This document shows, piece by piece, positions 47,735 through 57,733 of a DNA stretch of 64,000 bases; the first letter of the stretch is position 1, and every line of letters begins with the position of its first letter. Under the pieces are notes generated by a model. That model was not told the DNA's origin and did no database searches. It was given only the letters and a program-made list of their open reading frames with translations. Both the position numbers and the translations under genes were made by a program. Where the stretch lies: the NCBI GenBank assembly GCA_029449245.1, contig JANATF010000006.1:2046001-2110000 (forward strand), given 5' to 3'. The stretch is from Mortierella alpina. Its lineage: Eukaryota > Mortierellomycota > Mortierellomycetes > Mortierellales > Mortierellaceae.

Positions 47735-50068
47735 TTAGTGCTGGCCACTGCCGTTGCTTCCCTCAGAGACAATCCGCATCATCCCAAAGTCCTGCTGCAG
47801 CTGCGGCGTGGGTCCGGTGCCATTGGTGCCATTATTCTTGCTGGCGTCGTCGCTCCTTGCTCCATTGTTGTTGTTCCCTGCTCCCTGGTTTCTGGCTTGG
47901 AGCTGCGCTTCCAGTTCCTGATTCCGGTTCGTTTGAGAGGCGACGAGCTGTTGCAAATGTCGGATGTAATCCACAGACTTTCGGAGAATCACACCTTTGT
48001 TGGGCTTGTTGGCGCTATCAACATAAATGTCGGGTAACAATGTAGACAGCTCCTGGATTTTCTCATTGATATTATCGCGACGGCGTCTCTCGACTATCCA
48101 TAGAGAACATAGAGGGGTGGCACTTTAGCCCATCTGCATTCGAATGAAACCCCCCAGGGCCGTTGCAAGACAGCGCAAGGGAACAATGCTCAGCAACACC
48201 TACCAGCGTTATGACTCTCTCGGCGCCTTCGTCGCTTCTCGTTCATAATGACAGCGCGGCTGCCTCCTCTACAAAATGTAATATTGAATAAGGCCATTAG
48301 TGATGACCTTGTATGACTGTGCACTTGACAAGGACCGTCTACAGTGGAATTGGCTCCTCCATGCGCGTTTGCGTCATTCAGGACCATGATTTTTGTACAG
48401 GCAACGTACACACGTTTTTTTCTCTGCCCGCTACAACTTTTCCCCCTTTTTTTGAATCATAATCAGATATTCTTGAAGAGAAACAACAGCGAGCAAAAGC
48501 GGGTTGCTTTGCTCTTCTCCAATGGCACTTGCTGTCAGACAGAGCGCTCAAAGAAACAAAACAACAAGTAGGGAGAGCCAACAGGAACAGGATGGATCGA
48601 GCCGTCATGATGTGCTCGTGCCGCATCAAAGAAAATGTCCTTGTGCGCGCAATAAAGAACAACAGGAAAGGAAAGACCCAATACAGATGCAAGGGGGTGA
48701 ATATCGAAAGGGGGGGGAGAGAGGAAGCAGACCAGACCACAGAAGACCGTGTTCGTTTTTGCATGAACAGAGGAACATGGGCGAAAGGAGTGTTGTGTCC
48801 AAATTATTGTATACAATCATAGCCCATTGATCCCTGCCAGCCCCAGTAGTCAGTATGCGTGTATCCTCTTTGTACAGCAGAAAAAAAGAAGGCAATTGAG
48901 AGCCATAGTTGCATCACTTCCTCCTTTGACGATACCCCTATTACCAAAACTCGACCTTAAACCCTCCTCCCTCCCCTTTCAACCCCCTCAACAGCAATGT
49001 ACAGACCGGAAGATAGACAGAGAGCCATCCGGTCCATGCTCTCTACTTTGCCCTCTGTTCCTCGTGGCATCATAGGCCCCTATCACTCATTCGATTCCCG
49101 CCCATGTAGCTCAGCTACATTGTGAAAACTACATAACCCAAAAAAAAAACTTACTTTTGGTCGCCCTCGTCTTCGAACAAACTGCTCATCATGCCAGGCA
49201 TCTCGCCTGCCCCAAACTGAAGCCCTGATGGGTTCTCGAACGACCCAACTGCATGGCCATCTGCAGCGCCAAACCAGTCTGACCGTGGCACTGGCATGGA
49301 CATGCTGTGGAACGGGTTGGTGGTGGTGGGGAGCGAGCCTGGGTGCATATGGCGACCGACACCAAACTTCATGTCCAAGGCTCTGGAGCTCGTCGGCAGA
49401 CTGAAGTCGCCCTCGGGGAAAAAGTCAGACTCGACAGGCGAGTAAAGAGACCCGTTCCCGGGCGAATCGCCGTACGAGTGCTGGTGCTGGATGTTCATCG
49501 GCAGGGGCTTGGTCATGGTCGAGCCAAAATCATCAGGACTGTCAAAATCGTTCTTGGGCGAGTTCAGCGGCGAGCTCGAGCCGGGCGAGAGCATGTTGCC
49601 AGGCTCGCCAAAGTCCATCTCAGAGTTGAGAAAGTCGGGCGAGCCTGTCTCTTGCTTGATGGACTGGCTATTGTTGTTGTTGTTGCTGCTGTTGCGCTTG
49701 CTTCCGAGTCCACTGCGGCCGAGGATCGAGTTGTTCTTGTTGGACGCGTTGCCGCTGTTGACGAGCGAGTTAATCGAGGACGCGGAGGAGGACGGGAAGA
49801 GCGAGCTCATGTTGTGGAGCTGCGAGGTATCCATGCGGCTCATGGTCATTTGCAAAAGGCCTGGGTCGATGGTGCCTGCGTACGAGTTGTTGGGCGTGCC
49901 CGCGTTGTTGTGGTTGTTGTGATGGTTGTTGAACGGCATGGGCATGGCCATCGACTGCTGGGGTTGTTGCTGCTGCTGCTGGTGCTGTTGTTGCTGCTGG
50001 AGGTGGTAGTTGGTAGGGAACTGCAGTCGCATGGGTTGAGAAGACTGCGGAATCTGTTGACTGAACAT
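47735..50068 (-). CDS. bHLH transcription factor (USF/MiT-like)
   Basis: Exons are 49155-50068, 48204-48268 and 47735-48093; 445 residues. The first 300 residues are a Gln/Asn/Ser-rich activation-type region ([22 protein letters not shown]). The basic region is split by intron 2: [24 protein letters not shown], with the His-x8-Glu-x3-Arg pattern of E-box (CANNTG, probably CACGTG) binders. Helix 1 is [14 protein letters not shown]; the loop contains [11 protein letters not shown]; helix 2 is [18 protein letters not shown], running into a short Leu/Gln coiled coil. The KGxIL...SVDYIR pattern is close to USF and MITF/TFE families. The first intron is 886 nt and contains unrelated open frames. 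In the 5' leader, 50083-50123 is a GAAA/GCAA tandem tract. Confidence 0.87.
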
Positions 50069-50082
50069 GTCCGGGTTGGGGA

Positions 50083-50123
50083 AGAAAGAAAGAAAGAAAG
50101 AAAGAAAGCAAGCAAGCAAGCAA
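50083..50123. repeat. (GAAA)n and (GCAA)n tract in bHLH leader
   Basis: About six copies of GAAA then five of GCAA just upstream of the bHLH ATG; the transcript carries TTTC and TTGC repeats. Confidence 0.85.
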
Positions 50124-52183
50124 GAAGTCAAAAAAAAAAGAGAGAGACAGAGACAGAGATGACGGACTAGCTGGGAAGGGGGGGGGGGGATGTGTGAAAA
50201 TGTCTTGGCTCCAAGCGGGTTTATAGTAGGGTTAGGGAGTAGAGAATACAATGGGGAGTATGAAAGTGAGAAGTAGAGAGCAATCGAATAGTCTGTGATA
50301 TACTGGAATACGGGCAGTAAGAGACAACAAGAGGGCGAGGAACAAAGACGGACCAAGGAGCCAAGTGTGAGCGAAAAGAGCCAAGCAGGGGAGTGCGGTG
50401 GGCCCTGGCGCTTATTGGTCGGGCGGGCGACAATGAAGGATGCAGAGGCGGGATGGCGCTTGTCTTGACTGGACACTTGTCTTGCGGGATTATGTCGACG
50501 GCTAGCCAATGGAGACAACGCAGCAGAGGGAAAAGGCAAATGACGGTGCTGGCGGGGGAGCAGAAGAGGAGGCAAAAGGCGGTTCTGACGAGGAGGACGA
50601 GAAGGAGAAGAAAAGAGAAACGAGGAAAGCGGAAAAAAGGAAAAAAAAAGAAACACCTCGACCCCCCAATGCACTCATTGCGCATGCAATCAGAAGAAAA
50701 AAAAAGGCGCAGGCACAATGCATCGACTCATTCGTAAGCCGCAGGTGCGGTCTGCGTTGCTCTCCTCGCTGCTCTTGCTGTCAGCGCTGACTCTTACTTT
50801 CTATCAGGCGCGCCTGCCTTCTTCGCACCTCCCCTTTTTCTTTGCCTTGATTGCTTGTTGGGGGAGGATTTGATCACTCTGATGCAGGCAGATAGGAGGA
50901 GACAGACCAGGAACCCATAGAGGACGCACACACACGCTGCAGTCATCGGGAAAGACATTCGACAAGTGGGTCCATCCAACATCGCCCCTGTGTCCCAAGG
51001 ATAGGGGCAGCCCCAGCCGGGCGGCCGCATCCTCATTGGCACACCATGGTCTGCCCCTGAGAAATCTTAAACCTTGGCTGCATCGGGGGAGTATGTAGAC
51101 AGTGTTTGTCGCACTAAGGCTGCCATGTTGTCATGGCACTGCATAGAAAAACGACGAGAGCCTGGATGTGTACCTTGCCCTGAAGAACAAGATCGACACG
51201 CAAACAACAACGAGAGGAATCGAATCTCCGACCCATCATCGCGCACTTGCTTCTCCACACTTTATTTTTTTTTTCTGCGTGGCAAACAGTGCCGAAGAAT
51301 CGTAAACAAATAAACAAAAAGAAAAGCTGCATTGCTAGTTAGACAGCAAAGTCCGCACCCCAAGCAGCCAGACGAAACTCATACCCGTACCATGCTATGT
51401 ATCCTTGAGAGGCAGCATCGTCTTTTTCTGTTTACATGTGATGTGCAAGAGAAGCAAGTACGATCTGCAAGCCGCTGAGTTTGGCCTATTTAGATACAAC
51501 TTTGAGAGCATACCTTGACTGCGACACACGAGCCACCATAACGTTGAGAGAAGATCCTACGCTTCTGGCGCCAAACCTAGGACGGCGGAGAAGTAGGCAC
51601 GACCTATTATTGTTGTATGAGAGATCAAGACGTCAGAGAACCGGGTTACTAGTGTCCCTGAGGCAATGAGACACCCAAAGTCTCCGACCTGAAGACAACA
51701 AGCGTCAGAAGAAAGTCAAACGGATCTTGTATGGGAGGGATTCACAACAGGGCGCCGACTGAGGACAAGAGGACGCCGAATGATGACAAGAGGAAAGGCG
51801 TGGCACGTATCAGAAAGCGGCACTGCATCCCACTAGGGCTAAAAATAAGAGACCCGATCCATCACAGCTGTTCAGCCAAGGTGCTTTGCGCCCTCGAACG
51901 ACGTTTTCTTGAGAATAGGGGTGGCACTGTTCACAAGTCGAAACTTAGTCTGGTTGGTAGGCTATATCAGGTAATAGCAGCATCATGTGCCAGCCAACCT
52001 CATGAACCTTCCGCTCGCCCCCTCCCTCACCCAAAGGTCTACACCCGACGAGGCGCTTGTATTCTAAAGATAGACAGCCTTGCGCTGTCTTGCTGTACCG
52101 CAGACAGCGAGAAGCCCGCTCATGCAGGTACATCTGAGCGCCTGCGTGGTTGATCTGCACAGCTGGGCGACTCATCTACCGCC

Positions 52184-52190
52184 TATAAAA
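52184..52190 (+). promoter_or_regulatory. TATA box of secreted paralog A
   Basis: TATAAAA, 97 bp upstream of the ATG. Equivalent boxes occur before paralogs B, C and D. Confidence 0.65.
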
Positions 52191-52280
52191 AGCCTCTGCT
52201 CCATCAACTGTCCTCCTCTTCTTTATCCCTTGCTCAACATCTTCTCGACACAAACCAACACACAACCACATTCTGCAACC

Positions 52281-52901
52281 ATGGTCAAGTCTATCTTCTT
52301 CGCATTCGCCGCAACTACGCTTGCCCTCCTTGCGGCGTCCGTCGCAGACGCTGCCCCTTTGAGGCGACGAGCGGAGAGCGGTCAAATAGGCGCCGTCATT
52401 TCCGGGACCCAGTACTGCCTCTTCCTGCCTCCCGTCGAGGGTGGTGACATTGCCAAGAGTGAGGACGACGCTGTTGCCTTCTGCAACACTGCCATTGCTT
52501 CTGCTCCAGGTGCTCGCACTCTGCCCGATGGCCTTGTTCAGAATGTGAAATTCGTAGAGAACAAGGACAGAGGCTACGTGCAGATCACAGGCACCATAAT
52601 CCCAGCTGCCTATAAACTTTCTGCTAATGATGAGGGTGGACAATATGGTAGGGTCAAGCAGCAATCTATCTGTGGAGGAACTTTCAAAGAGCACATTGAT
52701 ATTCTATAAGGAGCTGACTTTTCTATTCTCGCGACAACAGATAATAGAGCCCCTGCCGGCGCAGTGTGCGCTGGGTACTCAAGCTTTGTTCAGATCACTG
52801 AACCAAAAGACGGCAGATTCTGCTTGCGCTGTTGCAAGAACAAGGGAGACTGCCCTGTCAACAAATCGGAGTTCGGGTGCGAAACCGTTCTTGGAGTATA
52901 G
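52281..52901 (+). CDS. Secreted cysteine-rich protein, paralog A
   Basis: Exons are 52281-52647 and 52741-52901; 175 residues. Signal peptide MVKSIFFAFAATTLALLAAS, probable cleavage near VADA. The first module has QYCLFLPPVEGGDIA, DAVAFC, LPDGLVQNVKF and YVQITGT; the second, entirely in exon 2, has VCAGYSSFVQITEPK, FCLRCCKNKGDCP and FGCETV. This layout matches what I recall of Mucoromycota proteins annotated 'macrofage activating glycoprotein' and related secreted proteins, whose function is not established. The 93-nt intron falls in phase 1 after Tyr (QY|D), the same site as in paralogs B-D. This is the shortest and most canonical copy, lacking the long linkers of the others. AATAAA at 53043-53048. 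Confidence 0.85.
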
Positions 52902-53042
52902 TAAACTCATACATTTCCTGAAGCTTCATCATACTTGAAAGACGTGTCTTTGAAACTGAACGGTTTGGGAAAGAAACGGCAACTTATCTAGTTATCACAC
53001 TGTTCGCACCATGCCATACACCGGAGCCTAGCTACACCTCGA

Positions 53043-53048
53043 AATAAA
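53043..53048 (+). terminator. Poly(A) signal of paralog A
   Basis: AATAAA about 140 bp past the stop. Confidence 0.5.
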
Positions 53049-53108
53049 ACAGTTGCGGCGCTACTCTAACGGATAGCCCAGATGTCGTCTTGTCAAGTTG
53101 ATGAATGC

Positions 53109-53115
53109 TATAAAA
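53109..53115 (+). promoter_or_regulatory. TATA box of secreted paralog B
   Basis: TATAAAA, 86 bp upstream of the ATG. Confidence 0.65.
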
Positions 53116-53194
53116 TCCGCTGCCATCTCCTAACACTCTTTTGCTAGTCATCTTTTTTTGCATACCATAAATACACTCACTCCACCCAAGAAAC

Positions 53195-53987
53195 ATGCGC
53201 TTCTCAAAGTCTCTCCTCCTTTCGGTCTCTCTGGTCGCCATCCTTTCGGTGACTGTGGCTGCGAGGTCTCTTGGCTCCAAGGCCGACATCGTCCCGCCGG
53301 AGACGGCTGAGGACAGCACGTTGTATTTTGAGGATGACGATGACGATGACGGCTTGAGCGACGCGAACACGAATATCCTGGCAGCCGCCCTACATATCGA
53401 TTTAAAAACTCGCGACTATAAGCCCAGAAAGGCCACAATCATCGATGAGGACAACTTTTGCATTTTCTATCCACCTGATGACAATCGCGACGGTATTGCA
53501 CAGCGCTACGCCGCAACCGAAGCTTGCTGCACTGGTCCAAAGACTTTGGCATTCAGTGCGTGCCGTATCGCAGATGGTCTTATCACTCCCGGCTCTATCA
53601 GATATGTGCACTCTGCGAAGAAATATGTGCAGATCATGGGCAAATTCAATGTCGCGATGCTAAACAGCAACGCCACGGATGAAGGCGTAGGCTACACTAG
53701 TAAGATTCTATATTGAGTGCTGTGAGATCCAGAATATTCATGTCACGAAGAACGCTATGCTAACGTAATTTTCCATCCCCACTTTTTGTCAAGACCATTC
53801 GTTGGATGGTAGTTTCTGCGCGGGACACCCCTACTACATTGAGTTTTTGGAGCCTAATGAGGGTGGTCTCTTCCTTCTTCGCTGCTGCGACGATGCAAAA
53901 TACTGCTCGGATGGTCCTGATACCCTCGACAAAGGAGCCAAGTCTTTCCTTCAGGCTGATCTTGACAAAACTTTTCCTGACTTGTAG
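53195..53987 (+). CDS. Secreted cysteine-rich protein, paralog B (diverged)
   Basis: Exons are 53195-53699 and 53794-53987; 232 residues. Signal peptide MRFSKSLLLSVSLVAILSVT. A linker follows with an Asp/Glu run (FEDDDDDDG) absent from A. The first module keeps NFCIFYPPDD, then has an altered, Cys-enriched stretch (TEACCTGPK, FSACRIADGLI) and KYVQIMGKF. The second keeps FCAGHPYYIEFLEPN and LLRCC, but has lost the DCP and final GC part, ending in a helical DKGAKSFLQADLDKTFPDL. The 94-nt intron is at the homologous codon in phase 1 (YT|N). AATAAA at 54052-54057. Evidently a fast-diverging copy. Confidence 0.82.
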
Positions 53988-54583
53988 TTCTTTGCAAGAT
54001 GCACCCAGGGCCAAGCAACGTTGACTAACCCTACCTTACTGCGTTTTCTGCAATAAACGATGAGTGACATCCAGTGTCTAAGTGCTTTGCTCCTGTTGCC
54101 ATCTTGAACCAAACTCTGGATCATTGCATATGAAGTACGCTCATGTTCAGCCCTCAATTCGGTACCATCTCAGACTAGCACGGTCTTTTATGTTCTGGCC
54201 TAGCAGATACATGGTTTGGCAAACGCAACCTTTCACCCGCGACAAGACTTGCATGAACCAGACTAGTACGAATGTTCCATCATCGACAAAAAGCGTCTTG
54301 AGACTTCCGTCGTCGCGTTGTAGAACCCAGGCGCGTTTTGACGTGAATGTTGTTAGCCAGGCGCGTGCAGGTTCTTGGTGCCGCGCGGCCAGGAAAAATA
54401 CCCTCTTGAAAAGTTGTACGTCCATCTTGCAGGCGTTGTCTGGCAACTCGAGCCTGGCCTGTGTGATGATCATCCAGTACATATACGGCAACTGAAAATC
54501 TATGCCCTCGCACGTTTTGCTTTATCACCATTCCCCTCAGCCCTTTGCACAATCGCGTTTCTCCTCAAGACCCACGGTTCAGC
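53988..54583. other. Intergenic region with an orphan - strand frame
   Basis: Holds the 3' end of paralog B (AATAAA 54052-54057) and the promoter of the dioxygenase gene. A 114-codon - strand frame at 54147-54491 has varied, protein-like composition but no recognised family; it is listed separately at low confidence. Confidence 0.4.
54147..54491 (-). CDS. Orphan open frame, 114 codons, uncertain
   Basis: Reads MPYMYWMIITQARLELPD and later VLQRDDGSLKTLFVDDG and ASLRWYRIEG. Composition is balanced and unlike low-complexity shadows, and no gene lies opposite. The start in the ORF is not an ATG but TTG, just after TTTTCAG, so it could be an exon or the remnant of a gene. No domain recognised. 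May be chance. Confidence 0.2.
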   Translation of the reverse strand: MPYMYWMIITQARLELPDNACKMDVQLFKRVFFLAARHQEPARAWLTTFTSKRAWVLQRDDGSLKTLFVDDGTFVLVWFMQVLSRVKGCVCQTMYLLGQNIKDRASLRWYRIEG

Positions 54584-56055
54584 ATGGATGAACCCGACCA
54601 AGCAGCATTAATGGAGCGTCTTCGGGAGCAGTTCCATCGGGATGGATTCGTCATTGTCAGGAATGGTAATGCAGGCTTACAGTTGACAAAAGCATGGGCT
54701 GTTCCACCAAAAGCTTGTCCAAGTGCAGGCTCTAATCTGGCGACCCTCTAACTCTCAGCATTAACAAATGAGGAGCTTGGCATCCTCCAGCGGGAGGTCG
54801 ATTGTCTGATGAACTTTCTGATTTCTGAAAACTATGACATCATGAAGGACTTTGGCGGGATCATTGGTAAACAAGCTTCTCTCTTCTCGCTGACCCTGCC
54901 ATTCAGGACGGACTGCGACACCGAAACGCGTTACTGAACAAATTGAACCTTCCGTTGAACATAGAGCCGATATCGTGTGGCTACATTGATCCTCCAGCCA
55001 CGCAAATGTATATCTTGTCGAAGAAAGCATACTCGAGCATCCGCAACCTAGTGACAGAAGACCCAGATACGGTAGTTCCTCTGCTCTTTGAAAAAATGGC
55101 CACCCTCGCCAAGAACTTCTTGCCAACAGCCGACATGGATGACCACCCCTTATGCTTGGTGAGACAATGAATCGCAAGGAGTTTGCAACACAGATCCTAG
55201 TACGTATTCTGATAGACCACTTTGCATCTAGTTCAACGAGCAGTACATAGTCAAGACGCCAAAATCGGACGCGACCTCTGCATTCGCATGGCACCAGGTA
55301 TAAGCTGACGCGCGTTCGACTTGCACATGTGCGAAACAAGCCCTTGTTAGTTTTTATGCGCGGAGGAATCATTATAACGCCTCGGATGTTTGTTCCTTCT
55401 AGGACTCTGAATACATGGACCCAGCTGCTCAGAAGGAATTCCCAATTGTGTCCTGCTGGACTGCCTTGGACGACGTGAACAAGGTCTAGCTTATCAATTT
55501 TGTCCATTGTGCCTTGGAATGCGACCCTACCACAGCCATTAACACAGAGTACGCTTTTATTTTCACTACATGCAGTCAAATGGAACACTGATCATCGAGC
55601 CATTTCCTCGGCCAACTGATGCTGGATCCGGCAGTCCTTTCACATTACCGTCGTCTCTTAACGACCGGACTACCTTGCTTCAGTATCATAAACGTCTTGC
55701 GACGTGCTACGGGAAGGAGCTGGATAGGGATGACGCCCTTGCGCGAGCACTGAAGCCTTACAGCCCCACCAGCGTGGCCACAGAGGAGTCAAGGGTAACA
55801 CTCAGCAACCCAGATGATACTATGGACCCGCGAATGAAGTTTACATTCGAAAGACAGGAACCTGTCCTTGTGGAAATACCCGCAGGGTCCATCGTGTTTT
55901 TGTCAGGATTCGTGAGACACTGCAGTTTGGGAAACTCTTCGTCCAAATTCAGACGCGCCTACATGCCCCAGTTCTCTTCAGGGAAAGTGGTGGGTGAGGA
56001 GGAACGTCTTATATCGCTAGCTGTCCCGGTCGACGACACGCATCATCGCTCTTGA
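54584..56055 (+). CDS. Phytanoyl-CoA dioxygenase (PhyH)-like oxygenase
   Basis: Fe(II)/2-oxoglutarate oxygenase; substrate unknown. Exons are 54584-54665, 54759-54866, 54965-55158, 55232-55297, 55403-55483 and 55576-56055; 1011 nt, 336 residues. The N-terminus has the family start REQFHRDGFVIVRN. The iron triad is visible: HxD in AFAWHQDSEYM (split by intron 4 between Gln and Asp) and the distal His in SGFVRHCSLGNSS; the following RRAYMPQFS should bind 2-oxoglutarate. The third exon must begin at AG|CCG to give GGIIEPISCGYIDPP. It lies between secreted paralogs B and C on the same strand. Many fungal PhyH proteins act in secondary metabolism, but no synthase gene is nearby. AATAAA at 56079-56084. 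Confidence 0.85.
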
Positions 56056-56523
56056 AACTGCAGTATACATCTTTTGCGAATAAAAGATTGCTACCTGTAT
56101 ACTCGTATACTGTCCCGATGTGTAACAGGTCCCACCTTGGACCAAAACCAAGAGAGACATCAAACTATTGTGCTTTAGGTCTCGACTAGAGGAAATACAG
56201 TGCAGAGTAGCGCTTTCACTACAGTACACTCCACCAAGTGATCTGAACGGTGCAAGGGCCACTTTTTTCTTGATATGAGGCGATTAGAATGTTCTCTGAC
56301 ATCAATAACCATTTTCAAAGTGTTATATGGTCACTGTTGTTCATGTTTCGCTTGAGATACGCTGCGGCCGACCTAGCCGACCTAGTGTATTCTAGACAAC
56401 TTCATGGTCTTCCAAATACCTCAAGCCTGAAATTGTATAAAGACATCATCGGCGCGTCTGCCTTGATTCCTGCCATCCACCATCCCAAATTTCCTCTCAA
56501 CTCTGACGAAAGTAGTCAAGAGA
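56056..56523. promoter_or_regulatory. Upstream region of paralog C
   Basis: Contains the dioxygenase poly(A) signal (56079-56084) and the paralog C promoter with TATAAA at 56436-56441. No gene. Confidence 0.55.
56436..56441 (+). promoter_or_regulatory. TATA box of secreted paralog C
   Basis: TATAAA followed by G, 88 bp upstream of the ATG. Confidence 0.65.
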
Positions 56524-57733
56524 ATGTTTTCGATCAACCCGCTACTCCTCTTCTTCATCCTCTTCCTCGCCTTGACCACCGTTCAAGCTGGCCAGGAAGA
56601 GGTTGGAAATGACTTCGTAACGCTCTTTTGTCATCCAGAGTTTAGACCTTCAGAGTCTCATATAATTCCCGTGCCCCGCAGCCTGTTCGAGAGTTATGCC
56701 CGATTAAACCAGTCTTCTCAGGTTTCCAACCTTAACAGTGAAGGTGATCGTAGCCGGGATTCCAGCCGTGACAGCCATGATGATCGTAGCCGGGTTTCCA
56801 GCCCTGACAGCCATGGTGATCGTAGCCGGGTTTCCAGCCCTGACAGCCATGGTGATCATAGTCAGGTTTCCAGCCATGACAGCCATAGTGATCATAGCCA
56901 GGTTTCCAGCCATGACAGCCATGGTGATCGTAGCCAGGTTTCCAGCCATGACAGTCATGGTGTTCATAGCCAGGATTCCAACCTTCACGGTCATGATGGC
57001 CATAGCCATATGCCAGAGGAAACCGTGACTGAACGCAAGCCAGCGAGTCCAAAAAGAGAGCCTTTACACAGGCTCCAGGTGCCTTCTGGATCCCCAATGC
57101 TCCCTCGCCCGGGTGGCGAGAATGGGCCTCTCACATCATACAGAACGGTGGAGGCTACCTCTAGGGACGAATTCTGCATTCTCTTGCCCGCTAGGAACGC
57201 GTTGGCGAGCGACATTACAACGGTACGATCTTACTGCATGGGCGACAGTGATTTGGTCGATACGATGGCGCCCATGCCAGAGCATTTGATAGAGTATGCG
57301 AACCATTGGAAAAATACTCGACGTCATTATGAGGAGGTCAGGGTCATATTGAACTTGAATGCGTGGGGTCTTCGTTCAACAGATAAGGGCGTGATGTACC
57401 ATAGTAAGTATTCTTCATTTCTGCGATGGGGATTGGGAGGGGGGCAAAAGCGGTGCCTCTGACCCTCGTCCTCCTTTTTTCTTTGCAGCACCGGAATACC
57501 CCTTAGGTCTAAAAGCCGGCAACAGCAACGAACGTCCCTTTGTTGCACAGTACTTGGAACCCAACATGAACCTGGCCTGCCTTCGAGTCTGCGCCTATAT
57601 AGAGGATTGCCATCCTAACAAAGCGGAGAAGGGTTGTATGGAAGGCTTTAAAGACCTTGAGGAAAACCCTGCCCATCCAGACCCTGCCCTTGATGACTTC
57701 AAGAAAAGACTTAAAAAGAAGAGAATAGATTAG
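56524..57733 (+). CDS. Secreted protein, paralog C, with 12-residue repeats
   Basis: Exons are 56524-57403 and 57489-57733; 374 residues. Signal peptide MFSINPLLLFFILFLALTTV then QAGQE. After about 70 residues comes a block of seven 12-residue repeats (SRVSSPDSHGDH type) rich in Ser, Asp and His, ending HGHDGHSHMPEE. The first family module is recognisable but eroded: EFCILLPARNALASDITTV, SYCMGDSDLV, MPEHLIEYANHW. The second keeps RPFVAQYLEPNMN, CLRVCAYIEDCHP and KGC, but the CC pair has become VC and the early CxGY Cys is gone. The C-terminus is basic (FKKRLKKKRID). The 85-nt intron is at the family position in phase 1 (YH|T). AATAAA at 57786-57791. Confidence 0.8.
56743..56994 (+). repeat. 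Seven tandem 36-bp coding repeats
   Basis: Unit GGTGATCGTAGCCGGGTTTC plus CAGCCCTGACAGCCAT, seven copies with scattered substitutions (CGT/CAT, GGG/AGG, CCT/CAT), starting with a partial unit and ending in a degenerate HGHDGHSH. Because 36 is a multiple of 3 and the unit has no stop in several frames, the block is open in other frames on both strands. Confidence 0.92.

Larger units (their letters stand above)
50069..52280. promoter_or_regulatory. 2.2 kb divergent region between bHLH gene and secreted array
   Basis: Left part is the bHLH leader, a CT-rich transcript with a (GAAA)n/(GCAA)n tract at 50083-50123, a G9-10 run near 50180, and a strongly purine-rich + strand to about 50700. The right part, 51350-52180, is ordinary unique sequence with no gene I can support. 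The TATA box of the first secreted gene is at 52184. Confidence 0.5.

Noticed and set aside
48378-48830. Frames of 93-128 codons on both strands
   Set aside because: They lie within the 886-nt first intron of the bHLH gene and have no family features.
49100-49140. Short sequence resembling a tRNA D-arm (TGTAGCTCAGCTACA)
   Set aside because: No acceptor stem, anticodon arm or T-arm follows; not a tRNA.
49307-50170. 287-aa + strand frame
   Set aside because: Antisense to the Gln/Asn-rich part of the bHLH coding exon; Val/Arg-rich shadow.
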